A stretch of 64,000 bases of DNA from Gp6-AA40 sp963818645 (GTDB lineage Bacteria; Acidobacteriota; Vicinamibacteria; Vicinamibacterales; UBA2999): NCBI GenBank assembly GCA_963818645.1, contig CAWFTF010000016.1, positions 62,001 through 126,000 of the forward strand. Direction: 5' to 3'. The position numbers and the translations under genes were made by a program. The first letter of the stretch is position 1. Each line of letters opens with the position of its first letter. This document shows positions 8,552 through 19,167 of this stretch, one piece after another. The notes under the pieces are model-generated. The model saw only the letters and a list, made by a program, of their open reading frames with translations. It was not told where the DNA came from and made no database searches.

Positions 8552-9490
8552 CAGCTGGCCTCGCCACTCGTCTTCGTCCGTTGTCGTTCGTCCGCGCGAA
8601 GGCCGCACTTCCGGTGGCCGGTACTCCGTTGATCCATCGCATCCTGCGCCCGCTCCGTCAGCGGGCGTGCAGGATGTCGTACTCAACCTGCACTATCTCC
8701 CCCGCACGCTGACGAGTCTCCTGGGTGACGGCAGCGCGCTCGGCATGCGAATCCGCTATTCGTGGGAAGTGCCCGTGCTCGGATCCGCCGGAGGACCGAA
8801 GCGCGCGATTCCCCTGCTTGCGAATCCCGAGTCCCGAGCCCGTCGGATCCCGGAACATTCCTCATCCTCAACGGCGATACGCTCACCGACGTGAGCCTTC
8901 CGGCCCTTCTCGATGACCATCGCCGCTCGGGGGCGCTGGTCACCATGGCCGTCGTGCCGAACACCGAACCTGAGAAGTACAGCGGCGTGGGTGTCGGACC
9001 TGACGGGGCGTTCACTGGTTGGGTCCCTCGCGGATCACGTGAGCCCTCGTACCATTTCATCGGGGTCCAGGTGGCTGAACCGGCGGCGTTCGCCTCGGTT
9101 CCCGCGGACACGCCCTCTGAGGTCCGCACCCTGTATCCCGCGTTGGTAGCGGCACGCCCAGGTGCGGTGCGAGCGTTTCGGACACAGGCGAGCTTCATGG
9201 ACATCGGCACGCCGTCTGACTATCTGGAGACGTCGCTGCTGCTGGCAGCGCGCGAAGGGATCGACACGAGTGCAGGGGCCGAGATTAGTCCGACCGCTCG
9301 CATCGAGCGCAGCATCCTGTGGGACGATGTGATTGTCGAAGACGGGGCGATGCTCAAGGACTGCGTGGTGACTGACGGAGTGCGAGTACCCGCCGACACG
9401 TCGTGGCATGGCGTCACCATCCGTGTCGCCTCTGCCGAGCTGACACCTGGTGAACGCAGGATTGAAGGGCTGGCCATAGGTTCGTTGTAG
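8530..9490 (+). CDS. Sugar-1-phosphate nucleotidyltransferase, MurU-like (broken by heptad insertion)
   Basis: The amino end (LVLTAGLATRLRPLS, then KAALPVAGTPLIHRIL) is the nucleotide-binding part of NTP transferases. The metal-site motif FLILNGDTLTD and the body (up to VRAFRTQASFMDIGTPSDYL) follow. A C-terminal left-handed beta-helix repeat has ISPTARIERSILWDD. Two frame changes are seen. One is a one-base loss near 8656-8661. The other is at 8820-8845, where three heptad-repeat units sit. Removing those 26 bases puts the flanks back in frame. Together with the adjacent AmgK-like kinase this suggests MurNAc-1-phosphate uridylyltransferase. Mannose-1-phosphate or glucose-1-phosphate enzymes are alternatives, and the helix tail is not typical of Pseudomonas MurU. 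Confidence 0.65.
8820..8845. repeat. Heptad units inside the nucleotidyltransferase gene
   Basis: GAATCCC (8822-8828), GAGTCCC (8829-8835) and GAGCCCG (8836-8842) are three units of the GGGATTC class, read on the other strand. They lie between the codons for IPLL and DPGTFLILNGD. The 26-base segment is not a multiple of three, and deleting it restores one reading frame across the junction. The site is a loop just before the metal-binding strand. Confidence 0.75.
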
Positions 9491-10516
9491 ATGACCGACA
9501 CCGTACGACCGCGCATCGATCGCTATCTGTCCGAGACCGGCCTCGCCACGCAAGGCGCGAAGGTTGTTCCTCTCACTGGTGATGCATCCGATCGGCGTTA
9601 CGTTCGCATCCTGCTTCGTGACGCACCGTCACAGGTACTTGCCGTCTATCCGCAGGCGTTCGACGTCGAGCAGCTTCCCTTTGCGAACGTCACACGCCTG
9701 ATGGCGGCGATGCCCGTGCCCGTGCCGGCGATCCTTGGGCACTCGAACGAGCTCGGCATCCTCGCGCTACAGGATCTCGGCGACGTGACGCTGCAGGCGC
9801 ATCTCGGAGCCGCGACGCGCGCCGAGCATGCCGCGCTCTATCGTCAGGCGGTCACGCTCATCGTGAAGATGCAGCAGCGCGGTCGCGAGCTTGCGTCGGA
9901 CCGCTACCTGCCGTACGGGATCGCGTTCGACGTCGAAAAGCTGTCCTGGGAGCTGCAGTTCTTCGCAAAGCATTTCCTCGAGGCGTATCGCGGTGCTGTA
10001 CTGTCTGCGAGCGAGCGTGAGGCGCTGAGCGCGGAACTGCTCCGCGTCGCCGAGGAGTTGGCCGCTGAGCCGCGGGTGTTCTGCCATCGCGACTATCACA
10101 GCCGCAACCTGATGCTGCACGATGGTCAGCTCTACATCATCGACTTTCAGGATGCGCGAATGGGACCTGACACCTACGATCTGGTGTCGCTGCTGCGCGA
10201 TTCGTACATGGACTTCAGCGAACGCGAAGTGGACGAGCTGATCGCGTTCTTCCTGGCGCTACGAGGCGTCGGCGCCGAGCACCGTGGCGCCGCCATGGAA
10301 GCGGGGATGTTCCGGCGGCGCTTCGATCTGATGGCGCTCCAGCGCAATCTCAAGGCGCTCGGCACATTCGGCTTCCAGACAACGACCCGCGGCAACCCGG
10401 TGTACATCCAGTACATCCCGCGCACGCTGACTTACGTGCGTCACAACATCGAGCGTGACCCGCGTTTTGCGCGCCTGCGCGAGATGCTCGCGAAACACGT
10501 CGAAGAACTCAGATAA
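9491..10516 (+). CDS. Aminoglycoside phosphotransferase-fold sugar kinase, AmgK-like
   Basis: This is a 341-residue soluble kinase-fold protein. The N-lobe holds GDASDRRYVRI as a glycine-rich nucleotide loop. The C-lobe has the catalytic HRDYHSRNLML loop and the IIDFQDARMGPDTYDL metal-binding motif of the APH family. In Pseudomonas, AmgK phosphorylates the anomeric position of MurNAc or GlcNAc, and MurU then makes the UDP-sugar. The start ATG directly follows the TAG of the MurU-like gene, so the pair forms one operon with the CYTH gene. The cell-wall recycling role is inferred from this pairing. A different sugar substrate is possible. Confidence 0.75.
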   Translation: MTDTVRPRIDRYLSETGLATQGAKVVPLTGDASDRRYVRILLRDAPSQVLAVYPQAFDVEQLPFANVTRLMAAMPVPVPAILGHSNELGILALQDLGDVTLQAHLGAATRAEHAALYRQAVTLIVKMQQRGRELASDRYLPYGIAFDVEKLSWELQFFAKHFLEAYRGAVLSASEREALSAELLRVAEELAAEPRVFCHRDYHSRNLMLHDGQLYIIDFQDARMGPDTYDLVSLLRDSYMDFSEREVDELIAFFLALRGVGAEHRGAAMEAGMFRRRFDLMALQRNLKALGTFGFQTTTRGNPVYIQYIPRTLTYVRHNIERDPRFARLREMLAKHVEELR

Positions 10517-10517
10517 C

Positions 10518-10600
10518 TTCCAACGCCCAACCTCCAACTCCCAATCATTCCAGGCAGCTCGTAGCTTGGAAGTTGGAATTTGGGAGTTGGGAGTTGATCC
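10518..10600. repeat. Inverted heptad array, TTGGGAG/CTCCAAC type
   Basis: The left arm (10518-10545) has four units (TTCCAAC, GCCCAAC, CTCCAAC, TCCCAAT). The right arm (10566-10600) has five complementary units (TTGGAAG, TTGGAAT, TTGGGAG twice, TTGATCC). Both keep a strict 7-base period. The 20-base centre contains AGCT-CGT-AGCT, a small hairpin. The element fills the space between the kinase stop and the next gene. Confidence 0.88.
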
Positions 10601-10621
10601 CGCCGGACTAGAATTGAATGA

Positions 10622-11497
10622 ATGGCTTCTCGCAAGAGCGGTCAACTGCCCATGTATCAGTTCGGCATCTCCACACATCTCTTCCACGAACACCGGCTCA
10701 GCCGCGACCACCTGGTGCACATCGCCGCGCACGGGTTCGAGGTCGTCGAACTCTTCGCAACGCAAGCCCACTTCGATTACAAGAGCCCGCAGGCGATCGC
10801 GGAACTTGCTGAATGGCTGTCGGACACGCGCCTGACGCTGCATTCGATCCACGCGCCGATCGTCGAGCGCATGCACAAGGGTCGTTGGGTCGGTTCGTTC
10901 TCGAATGCGTCGTCAGACGAGAGCCGCCGGAAGCAGGCCGTCGCAGAGGCGCAGGCCGCGATCGCGGTCGCCGCACAGATCCCGTTTCGTTACCTCGTCG
11001 CGCACATCGGCGTCCCGACGAGCGAACAGCAGCACGCATCCGACAATCACGCCGATGCTGCGCGCCGCAGCGTCGAGGAGATCGCGACGGCGGCGACGCG
11101 CGTGAACGTTCGCGTAGCGGTTGAAGTGATTCCAAACGCGCTTTCCGACGCTGCGAGGCTTGCCTCACTGGTCGAAGAACAGTTGGACGGCCTCGACGTC
11201 GGCGTGTGCCTGGACTACGGTCACGCCCACTTGATGGGCGATCTCGGCGAGGCGATCGAAGAGCTCTCCGGCCACATGTGGACGACGCACGTCCACGACA
11301 ACCACGGGAAGCGCGACGATCATCTGCCGCCGTATGCAGGGACAATCGACTGGGACGCCGCGATGATGGAAACGCAGAAGATCGGCTACGAAGGCGTGCT
11401 GATGTTCGAGGTGTCAGATACCGCCGATCCGGTCGATGTGCTCAAACGCTGCGCCAAGGCGCGCGCGCGGCTGGAGAAATCATTGGTTACTTTCTGA
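10622..11497 (+). CDS. Sugar phosphate isomerase/epimerase-like TIM barrel protein
   Basis: The product is 291 residues (281 if translation begins at ATG 10652, MYQFGISTHLF, which looks more like family amino ends). It has the AP-endonuclease family 2 TIM-barrel pattern: FEVVELFA, LHSIHAPI, YLVAHIGV, VAVEVIPN, VGVCLDYGHAHL and HVHDNHGKRDDHLPPYAGTI. The conserved His, Glu and Asp residues fit a divalent-metal site. Members include hydroxypyruvate isomerase, inosose dehydratase and xylose-isomerase-like proteins. The reaction cannot be chosen here. No Shine-Dalgarno is seen before either start. It converges on asnS. Confidence 0.75.
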   Translation: MASRKSGQLPMYQFGISTHLFHEHRLSRDHLVHIAAHGFEVVELFATQAHFDYKSPQAIAELAEWLSDTRLTLHSIHAPIVERMHKGRWVGSFSNASSDESRRKQAVAEAQAAIAVAAQIPFRYLVAHIGVPTSEQQHASDNHADAARRSVEEIATAATRVNVRVAVEVIPNALSDAARLASLVEEQLDGLDVGVCLDYGHAHLMGDLGEAIEELSGHMWTTHVHDNHGKRDDHLPPYAGTIDWDAAMMETQKIGYEGVLMFEVSDTADPVDVLKRCAKARARLEKSLVTF

Positions 11498-11528
11498 ATT
11501 CGGACTTGAGAATTCACCATTCAGAAAG
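11490..11528. other. Perfect 10-base inverted repeat between convergent genes
   Basis: CTTTCTGAAT (11490-11499) and ATTCAGAAAG (11519-11528) are perfectly complementary with a 19-base spacer. The repeat covers the stop codons of the TIM-barrel gene and of asnS. It is AT-rich and lacks a T-run, so a role as a shared terminator is possible but not shown. Confidence 0.5.
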
Positions 11529-12939
11529 CCGCCTGTCCAGGCGTGCGCGGAAACGGAATCACGTCCCTGATATTGCCCATGCCCGTGGCGTAGATGATCG
11601 TGCGCTCGAGGCCGAGCCCAAATCCGGCGTGCGGCACAGTTCCGTAGCGGCGCAGGTCGCGATACCACCAGTAAGTCCTCGGATCCAGGTGCATCTCCGC
11701 AAGCCGGCGATCGAGGTAGTCGAGTCGCTCCTCACGCTGCGAGCCGCCGATGATCTCGCCGATGCCCGGCGCCAGCACGTCCATCGCCGCCACCGTCTTC
11801 CCATCGTCGTTCATGCGCATGTAGAACGCCTTGATCTCCTTCGGGTAATTCATGACGACGACGGGCGCCTTGACGTGCTCCTCGCTCAGCCAGCGCTCGT
11901 GCTCTGACTGCATGTCCATGCCCCACCGGACGGGAAACTCGAACGCTTTGCCACTCTTCTCGAGAGCGGCTATGGCGTCGGTGTAGGTGATGCGCTCGAA
12001 CGGCGAGTTGACGAACGCCTCGACGCGCTTCACGCAGTCTTTGTCGATGCGATCGGCAAAGAACTTCATGTCATCGCCGCGCTCGTTCAGCAGCGCGGTC
12101 AGGATGTATTTGAGAAACGACTCCGCGAGGTCGGCGTCCGCCGCGAGATCCGCGAACGCGATCTCGGGTTCGACCATCCAGAACTCGGCGAGGTGACGGC
12201 TGGTGTTGCTGTTCTCCGCGCGGAACGTCGGCCCGAATGTGTAGACCTTCGAGAGCGCGAGACAGTAGGTCTCGACGTTGAGCTGACCACTGACGGTCAG
12301 GAACGCTTCCTTCCCGAAGAAGTCTTTCGTGAAATCAGTGCGCCCTTCCTGCGTCTTCGGGATCACGGCGAGGTTCGCAAGATCCAGCGTGCTGACGCGG
12401 AACATCTCGCCCGCGCCTTCGGCGTCACTTGCCGTCACGATCGGTGTGTGCACCCAGAAGAAGCCGTGCTCGTGAAAGTAGCGATGGATCGCCATGCTGA
12501 GGCAGTGACGCACACGCGCCACCGCACCGAGCGTGTTCGTCCGCGGCCTGAGGTGCGCTACTTCACGGAGATACTCGAACGACGTCTTCTTCTGCTGGAT
12601 TGGGTACGCTTCCGGGTCGTCAACCCAGCCGACGATGTCGACGCTCTCAGCCTGCAACTCGACGGACTGCCCCTGACCCTGACTGGCTGCCAGCACACCT
12701 GTCGCCGTGAGCGCACATCCCGAGGTGAGCTTCTTGATCTCGCTCTCGTAATTGGGCAGCGTGTTTGACGCCACGACCTGCAGCGGATCGAAGCACGACC
12801 CGTCGTGCAGGTGTATGAATGAGAATCCGGCCTTCGAGTCGCGACGCGTGCGAACCCAGCCGCGAACCGTTACCCGGCTCCCGGTCGCCACCTTTCCTTT
12901 CAGGACAGACGAAACATCGATGTGGTCAGCGTCAGGCAT
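11521..12939 (-). CDS. asnS: Asparagine--tRNA ligase
   Basis: This is a 472-residue class IIb synthetase. An OB-fold anticodon-binding domain comes first (GSRVTVRGWVRTRRDSKAGF). The catalytic core shows motif 2 (TFRAENSNTSRHLAEFWMVE) and motif 3 (GFGLGLERTIIYATGM), the AsnRS forms of these motifs. It charges tRNA-Asn with asparagine. ATG 12939 was chosen because the OB fold starts there. A longer upstream frame overlaps the divergent rimO gene and looks non-coding. A 93-base gap separates it from rimO, transcribed in the opposite direction. Confidence 0.95.
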   Translation of the reverse strand: MPDADHIDVSSVLKGKVATGSRVTVRGWVRTRRDSKAGFSFIHLHDGSCFDPLQVVASNTLPNYESEIKKLTSGCALTATGVLAASQGQGQSVELQAESVDIVGWVDDPEAYPIQQKKTSFEYLREVAHLRPRTNTLGAVARVRHCLSMAIHRYFHEHGFFWVHTPIVTASDAEGAGEMFRVSTLDLANLAVIPKTQEGRTDFTKDFFGKEAFLTVSGQLNVETYCLALSKVYTFGPTFRAENSNTSRHLAEFWMVEPEIAFADLAADADLAESFLKYILTALLNERGDDMKFFADRIDKDCVKRVEAFVNSPFERITYTDAIAALEKSGKAFEFPVRWGMDMQSEHERWLSEEHVKAPVVVMNYPKEIKAFYMRMNDDGKTVAAMDVLAPGIGEIIGGSQREERLDYLDRRLAEMHLDPRTYWWYRDLRRYGTVPHAGFGLGLERTIIYATGMGNIRDVIPFPRTPGQAAF

Positions 12940-12995
12940 CTCAGTAATCGGATTATCCGCCGAGACGCGGATCCCCTGTATCCTAGAAGGTTGCA

Positions 12996-13023
12996 GGGCG
13001 GGTCGTGCTTCATCGACCCGCCC
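12996..13023. promoter_or_regulatory. Perfect 10-base-pair hairpin in the rimO leader
   Basis: GGGCGGGTCG (12996-13005) and CGACCCGCCC (13014-13023) form a perfect stem with an 8-base loop. It ends nine bases before the rimO ATG. There is no T-run, so it is not an obvious terminator, and no Shine-Dalgarno is visible between it and the start. It could be a translational control hairpin or an operator in the asnS-rimO divergent region. Confidence 0.55.
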
Positions 13024-13032
13024 AGACATCGA

Positions 13033-14458
13033 ATGAAGATTGGAATGATCTCCCTCGGGTGCCCCAAAAACCTCGTTGACTCCGAGGTCATGCTCGGGCT
13101 CGCCCAGGAACAGGGGCATCAGTTGACCCGGGACGCCGCCGACGCCGACGTGCTCATCGTCAACACCTGCGCGTTCATCGACAAGGCGAAGCAGGAATCC
13201 ATCGACACCATCCTCGAGATGGCGGAGCACAAGAAGACCGGTGCGTGTAAGCGACTGGTCGTGACCGGCTGCCTGGCGGAGCGCTATCGAGACGAACTGC
13301 GCGAGCAGATTCCCGAGATCGACGCGATCCTCGGAACGGGTGAGGTGCCGCAAATCGTAGAGGCGATCGGGATTCGGGATTCGGGCCTCGGGATTCAAAC
13401 GGTGCCTCTGCTTCGGTCGAACGGAGAACCGTGTCGGACTGGAGACCGGGGACCGAGGACCGAGCCGACCGGGGACCGGGGACCTGCCAACGTATCTCTA
13501 CGACGCGAGCACGCCCCGACTCCTCGCGACGCCGCGGCACTACGCCTACGTGAAGATCGCCGAGGGCTGCGACTACAAGTGCGCGTTCTGCATCATCCCC
13601 ACGCTGCGCGGCAAGTATCGCAGCCGCTCGCACGAGTCGATCGTTACCGAGGCCGAACGCCTGGCCGCGCAGGGCGTCAAAGAGCTCCTGTTGATCTCGC
13701 AGGACACGACGTTCTATGGCATCGATCGCGGTGATCGCGGGGCTCTTGCTCGACTGCTGCGCGCGCTCAACCGGATCGACGGCCTCGAGTGGATCCGGAT
13801 GCTCTACCTCTATCCGACGACGATCACGGACGACGTCCTTGGTGCGATGGCAGAGAGCTCCAAGGTCTGCAAGTACGTCGACCTGCCGTTGCAGCACGCC
13901 TCGGACCCGGTGCTCAAGCGCATGAAGCGGCCCGGCACGCGAGCCGGCTACGAGCGCTTGCTCGATCGGATCCGCCAGCAGGTTCCGGGCGTCACATTGC
14001 GTACAACCTTCATCGTCGGATTCCCGGGCGAGACGGACGCAGACTTTGCCGAGTTAGAGTCGTTCGTCGAATCCGTCGGGTTCGACCACGTGGGCGTCTT
14101 CACCTACTCGCATGAAGAAGGCACCTCTGCCCATGGCCTGCCAGACGATGTCCCGGCGGCGGTGAAAAAGCGCCGGCAATCTGGAGTGATGCGACTGCAG
14201 AGGCGGATCGTTGAACGAGCGCATCGATCGCGAATCGGCAGTCAGGTCCGGATTCTCATTGACGGCCCGTCGGCCGAGCACGACCTGGTCCTTCGGGGCC
14301 GGCTGGAAGGCCAGGCGCCGGAGATCGATCCTCAGGTGTATCTGACCGATTGCGACCCGTCTGAACTGACGCCGGGACAGTTCATACAGGCCGAAGTCGT
14401 TGGAAATCGCGCCTACGATCTGGTTGTGCGTCCATTGTCCGAGGTCAGATCCGCGTGA
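13033..14458 (+). CDS. rimO: Ribosomal protein uS12 methylthiotransferase RimO (split by heptad insertion)
   Basis: The first part (MKIGMISLGCPKNLVDSE to GTGEVPQIVEAIG) is the MTTase domain with its three cluster cysteines in SLGCPKN, NTCAFI and TGCLAE. The second part (TYLYDASTPR, then EGCDYKCAFCIIP with the CxxxCxxC radical-SAM motif, and a TRAM domain) continues in another frame. The frame changes within 13366-13484, where two different heptad arrays are inserted into the linker between the two domains. RimO adds a methylthio group to Asp of ribosomal protein S12. If the sequence is right the gene is disrupted. If one base is wrong, the array would add about 40 residues to a permissive linker. 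Confidence 0.8.
13369..13484. repeat. Two heptad arrays (GGGATTC and GGGGACC types) inside rimO
   Basis: The first array (13369-13396) has four exact 7-base units: GGGATTC, GGGATTC, GGGCCTC, GGGATTC. The second (13441-13484) has GGAGACC, GGGGACC, GAGGACC, an irregular 9 bases, then GGGGACC twice. Between them lie 44 bases of mixed sequence. The whole block replaces the short variable linker between the MTTase and radical-SAM domains. It is the only element in the window that combines two unit types in the same orientation. Confidence 0.85.
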
Positions 14459-14493
14459 TAAGCTTGAGGGTCACCTAGGCGGAGGAAGACTCC

Positions 14494-14520
14494 AAGTGGG
14501 CTCGTGCCCACTTTTTTTGT
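14494..14520 (+). terminator. Terminator-like hairpin in the rimP leader
   Basis: AAGTGGGC (14494-14501), loop TCGT, then GCCCACTT running into a seven-T tract (14512-14518). It ends three to ten bases before the rimP start. A terminator-like hairpin in this position is known upstream of rimP-nusA-infB operons in several phyla (the rimP leader), where it may act as an attenuator. It could equally end the rimO transcript. Confidence 0.8.
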
Positions 14521-14522
14521 TT

Positions 14523-15000
14523 ATGCAGCCGCTTGAGCATATTCGGGCGATTGCCGAGCGGGTCGCCGCCGGCACGGGGACTGGCGATCTGGGACATTCA
14601 GAGTCGCCGCGAATCGGGGGGACACGTGGTCAGGGTCTTCATCGACAGGCCCGGACCGTCGGCCACGCCCGACGACAGCGTCAGTATTGAGGACTGCGAG
14701 CAGGTCAACCGCGAGATCGGGACGATTCTCGACGTTGAGGATCCACTCCCGTTCGCATATACGTTGGAGGTTTCATCACCCGGACTCGATCGTCCGCTAC
14801 GCGGCCTGGACGACTACCGGCGCTTTGCGGGCCGGTGGGCCAAGGTCGTGGTGAAGGAAGCGGTCGACAACCAGAAGGCGTTCGAAGGGCGCCTCAACGG
14901 AGTGGATGGAGACATGGTCCTGCTAGAGGCGTCGAACGGGCGGCTGCACAAGCTGCCGATGCACCTCATCACGCGCGGTCGGCTCGAAGTTGAGTTCTAG
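14523..15000 (+). CDS. rimP: Ribosome maturation factor RimP (frameshifted)
   Basis: The true amino end MQPLEHIRAIAERVAAGTG starts at ATG 14523. The family continuation LAIWDIQSRRESGG, then VRVFIDRPG and VSSPGLDRPLRGLDDYRRF, is in another frame to 15000. The change falls at the GGGG run 14576-14579. Reading GGG there gives a perfect RimP of about 158 residues. A homopolymer indel is therefore the likely cause. RimP assists 30S maturation. It heads the rimP-nusA-infB block, and the gap to nusA is 12 bases. Confidence 0.85.
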
Positions 15001-15012
15001 GATTCTTGAAAT

Positions 15013-16248
<1,236 letters not shown>

Positions 16249-16310
16249 AGACGAGACTCCAACAGCATCGTTGAGCGCGGGCCCAGGCCCGTGCGGACAA
16301 GGGAAGCAAT

Positions 16311-19158
16311 TTGGCAACGGTTCGGATTTACAAGGTCGCGGAACTGCTCGGCACGACGAGCCAGGAAGTGCTGGCGCTGCTCAAGCGCGATCACGGAATC
16401 GAGCTGAAGAGCGCCTCGAGCACCATCGAGGAAGTTGTCGCGCGCTCGTTCGTCGAGCGCCTCGCACGACAGCGAAGCATCTCGCTTCCGGGCGGCGACA
16501 TGTTCGCCGAGCATGCGCGTTCCGGCCAAGATCACCACAGCGAAGAAGGCGCCAGCGCCGAAAAAGGCCGAACCGGCCAAGCCGGTTGCCCCGGTTCTCG
16601 GTCCTCCGCGTCTCGTCAAGACGGTCAAACCGCATGCACCCGCGGAGACCGCGGCACCCGCTGCCGCTCCTCCACCGCCGCCTGACGTCGAGCACGAGCC
16701 CGTCGAAGTGCCGGTCGAAGTGGCAGCGACGCCACCGCCCGTCGTCGAAGTCGAACCACCGCCTCCTGTTGTCATCGATGAAGCACCTCCAGTCGTGATC
16801 GTTCCCGAGCCGCCCCAAATCGAAGAACCACCGGTTGTCGAGGAGACAATCGAAGAGCCTCCCACGCCCATCGCTGCAGCCGCGTCTGTTGCGCCGCCAT
16901 CGGCACCCTCTGGACGATTCGTTCCACCGACGATTCGGCTTCGCATCGAGGAGCCGGGCAGGACGCCGCAACCCGCGCGCCCGCTTGCGCCGGCGAAACG
17001 TCCACAGGTGACGCAGCCGCGCATCGTGCACCCGCCGGCGCCTCCCGCGGCAGGAGCCAAACCCGCAACGCCTGCAACGGGACGCACTCCGGCGCCGGCT
17101 CGACCCGGCGGTGCCGGGCAAGCGCCTCGGGCGCCGTACTCGCCGGGGCGTCCGACGACTCCGGGCATGTTGGGGGGCCCGCGTCCGCTGCCGTCGCAGC
17201 CGGTGCGCACACAACCACCAGCGTTTGCGCGTCCGGGAGGGCCACCGGCCCCCGCGGGACAACAGCCTCGACCGCCATTCGGACAGCGGCCGCCCGGCGG
17301 AGGGTATCGTCCGCCCGTTCGTTCCACAGGGACTCGGCGCGAGCGGCCGTCGTCGCCATCGATGCCCTCTGCACCTTCTGCCCCGCCGCCGATCACACGA
17401 ATCATCACGCTCGCCGAGGGCATGACGGTGAAAGACCTCGCCGACAAGCTCGATGTGCGCGTGAAGGACGTCCTCGCCAAGCTCCTGATGCGTCGCATGA
17501 TGATGACCATCAACAGCACGATGGACGTGGACACGGCCAAGGACCTCGCGCGCGAGTTCGGCGCCGAGATCGAGATGCGGAGCTTCGAACAGGAGCTCGT
17601 CTCGGCTGAGGGCGACGAATCGAAGCCCGAGGACATCAAGCCGCGCGCACCCGTTGTGACCGTCATGGGTCACGTCGACCACGGCAAGACGTCGCTGCTT
17701 GATGCCATCCGTGAGACGAAGGTCGCCGAGCGCGAAGCTGGCGGCATCACTCAGCACATCGGGGCGTATCACGTCGACGTGGGTGACGGACGCAGCGTCG
17801 TGTTCCTCGACACGCCAGGTCATGAAGCCTTCACCCTGATGCGCGCACGCGGCGCCAAAGTCACTGACGTCGTCGTGCTCGTCGTCGCGGCCGACGATGG
17901 CGTGATGCCACAGACGCGTGAAGCGATCGACCACGCCAAGGCGGCCAACGTGCCGATCGTCGTGGCGATCAACAAGATCGACAAGCCGGGCGCCAATCCC
18001 GACAACGTCAAGCGTGAGCTCGCCGAGCTGAATCTGGTCCCTGAGGACTGGGGCGGCACGACGGTCATGGTGCCGGTGTCCGCCAAGAAGCGCCAGAACC
18101 TCGATCAACTTCTGGAAATGATCCTCCTCTCGACGGACATCCTCGAGTTGAGAGCGAATCCGAAGCGAAGCGCCTCCGGCGCAGTGCTCGAAGCCAAGCT
18201 CGATCGCGGCCGCGGCCCGGTCGCCACCGTGCTGGTGCAGGACGGCACGCTGAACGTCGGCGACAACTTCATCGCGGGCCCCGTCGTCGGCAGAGTCCGT
18301 GCGCTCATCGACGACCGCGGACGTCCGGTGAAATCAGCGGGGCCGGCCACGCCGGTCGAAGTACTCGGCTTGACCAGCCTGCCGCAGCCAGGCGATCCCT
18401 TCCAGACGGTCGCAGATGCAGCAAAGGCCCGGCAGATCGCAACCTTCCGTCAGGCGCAGGCCAAGGAGCGCGCGCTCGGCGCGAAGGGCGGCCGCCTGAC
18501 GCTCGAATCGCTCAAGGAGCAAATCGCCGAAGGCGGCATGAAAGAACTGCCGCTCATCGTGAAGGCGGACGTGCAGGGCTCGGCCGAAGTGCTGGCCGAT
18601 ACGCTGACGAAGCTGTCTGACGAGAAGGTCAAGATTCGCATCATCCGCTCCGGTGTCGGCGCGATCAACGAGTCGGACGTGCTCCTGGCGTCGGCCTCGA
18701 ATGCGATCATCATCGGCTTCAACGTCCGCCCCGATCGCAACGCGCAGGAAACGGCGGAGCGCGAAGAGATCGACATCCGCCTCCACTCGGTGATTTACAA
18801 CGTCACCGAGGAAATCAAGAAGAGCATGGAAGGCCTGCTCGATCCGACCTTCAAGGAAGTACGGATCGGCACCGCCTCGGTGCGCGAAGTCTTCAAGGTC
18901 CCGAAGATCGGGGCGATTGCCGGCTGCCAGGTTACCGATGGGCGCATCACGCGCGCCGGCGAAACCCAGGCGCGCCTGCTGCGCGACAACGTTGTCGTCT
19001 TCGAGGGCAAGATCTCGTCACTGCGTCGATTCAAGGACGACGTGAGCGAGGTGAAGAGCGGACTCGAGTGCGGTATCGGGCTGCAGAACTACAACGACGT
19101 GAAGGTCGGGGACATCATCGAGGTCTTCACGATGGAGCGAGTGGCGGTCACCGCATAG
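16311..19158 (+). CDS. infB: Translation initiation factor IF-2 (frameshifted near the amino end)
   Basis: Translation probably starts at TTG 16311 after AAGGGAAG. The IF2_N domain (VRIYKVAELLGTTSQEVL) is in one frame. From about 16515 the protein continues in another, with a long Pro/Ala linker (to about residue 360). A second IF2_N-like domain (TVKDLADKLDVRVKDVLAKL) follows, then the G domain (GHVDHGKTSLLDAI, DTPGHEAF, NKIDKP) and domains II-IV ending at 19158. Total length is near 949 residues. IF-2 places initiator tRNA on the ribosome and is essential, so the break in the low-complexity linker is most likely a one-base error. Confidence 0.93.
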
Positions 19159-19167
19159 AACGGCGCA

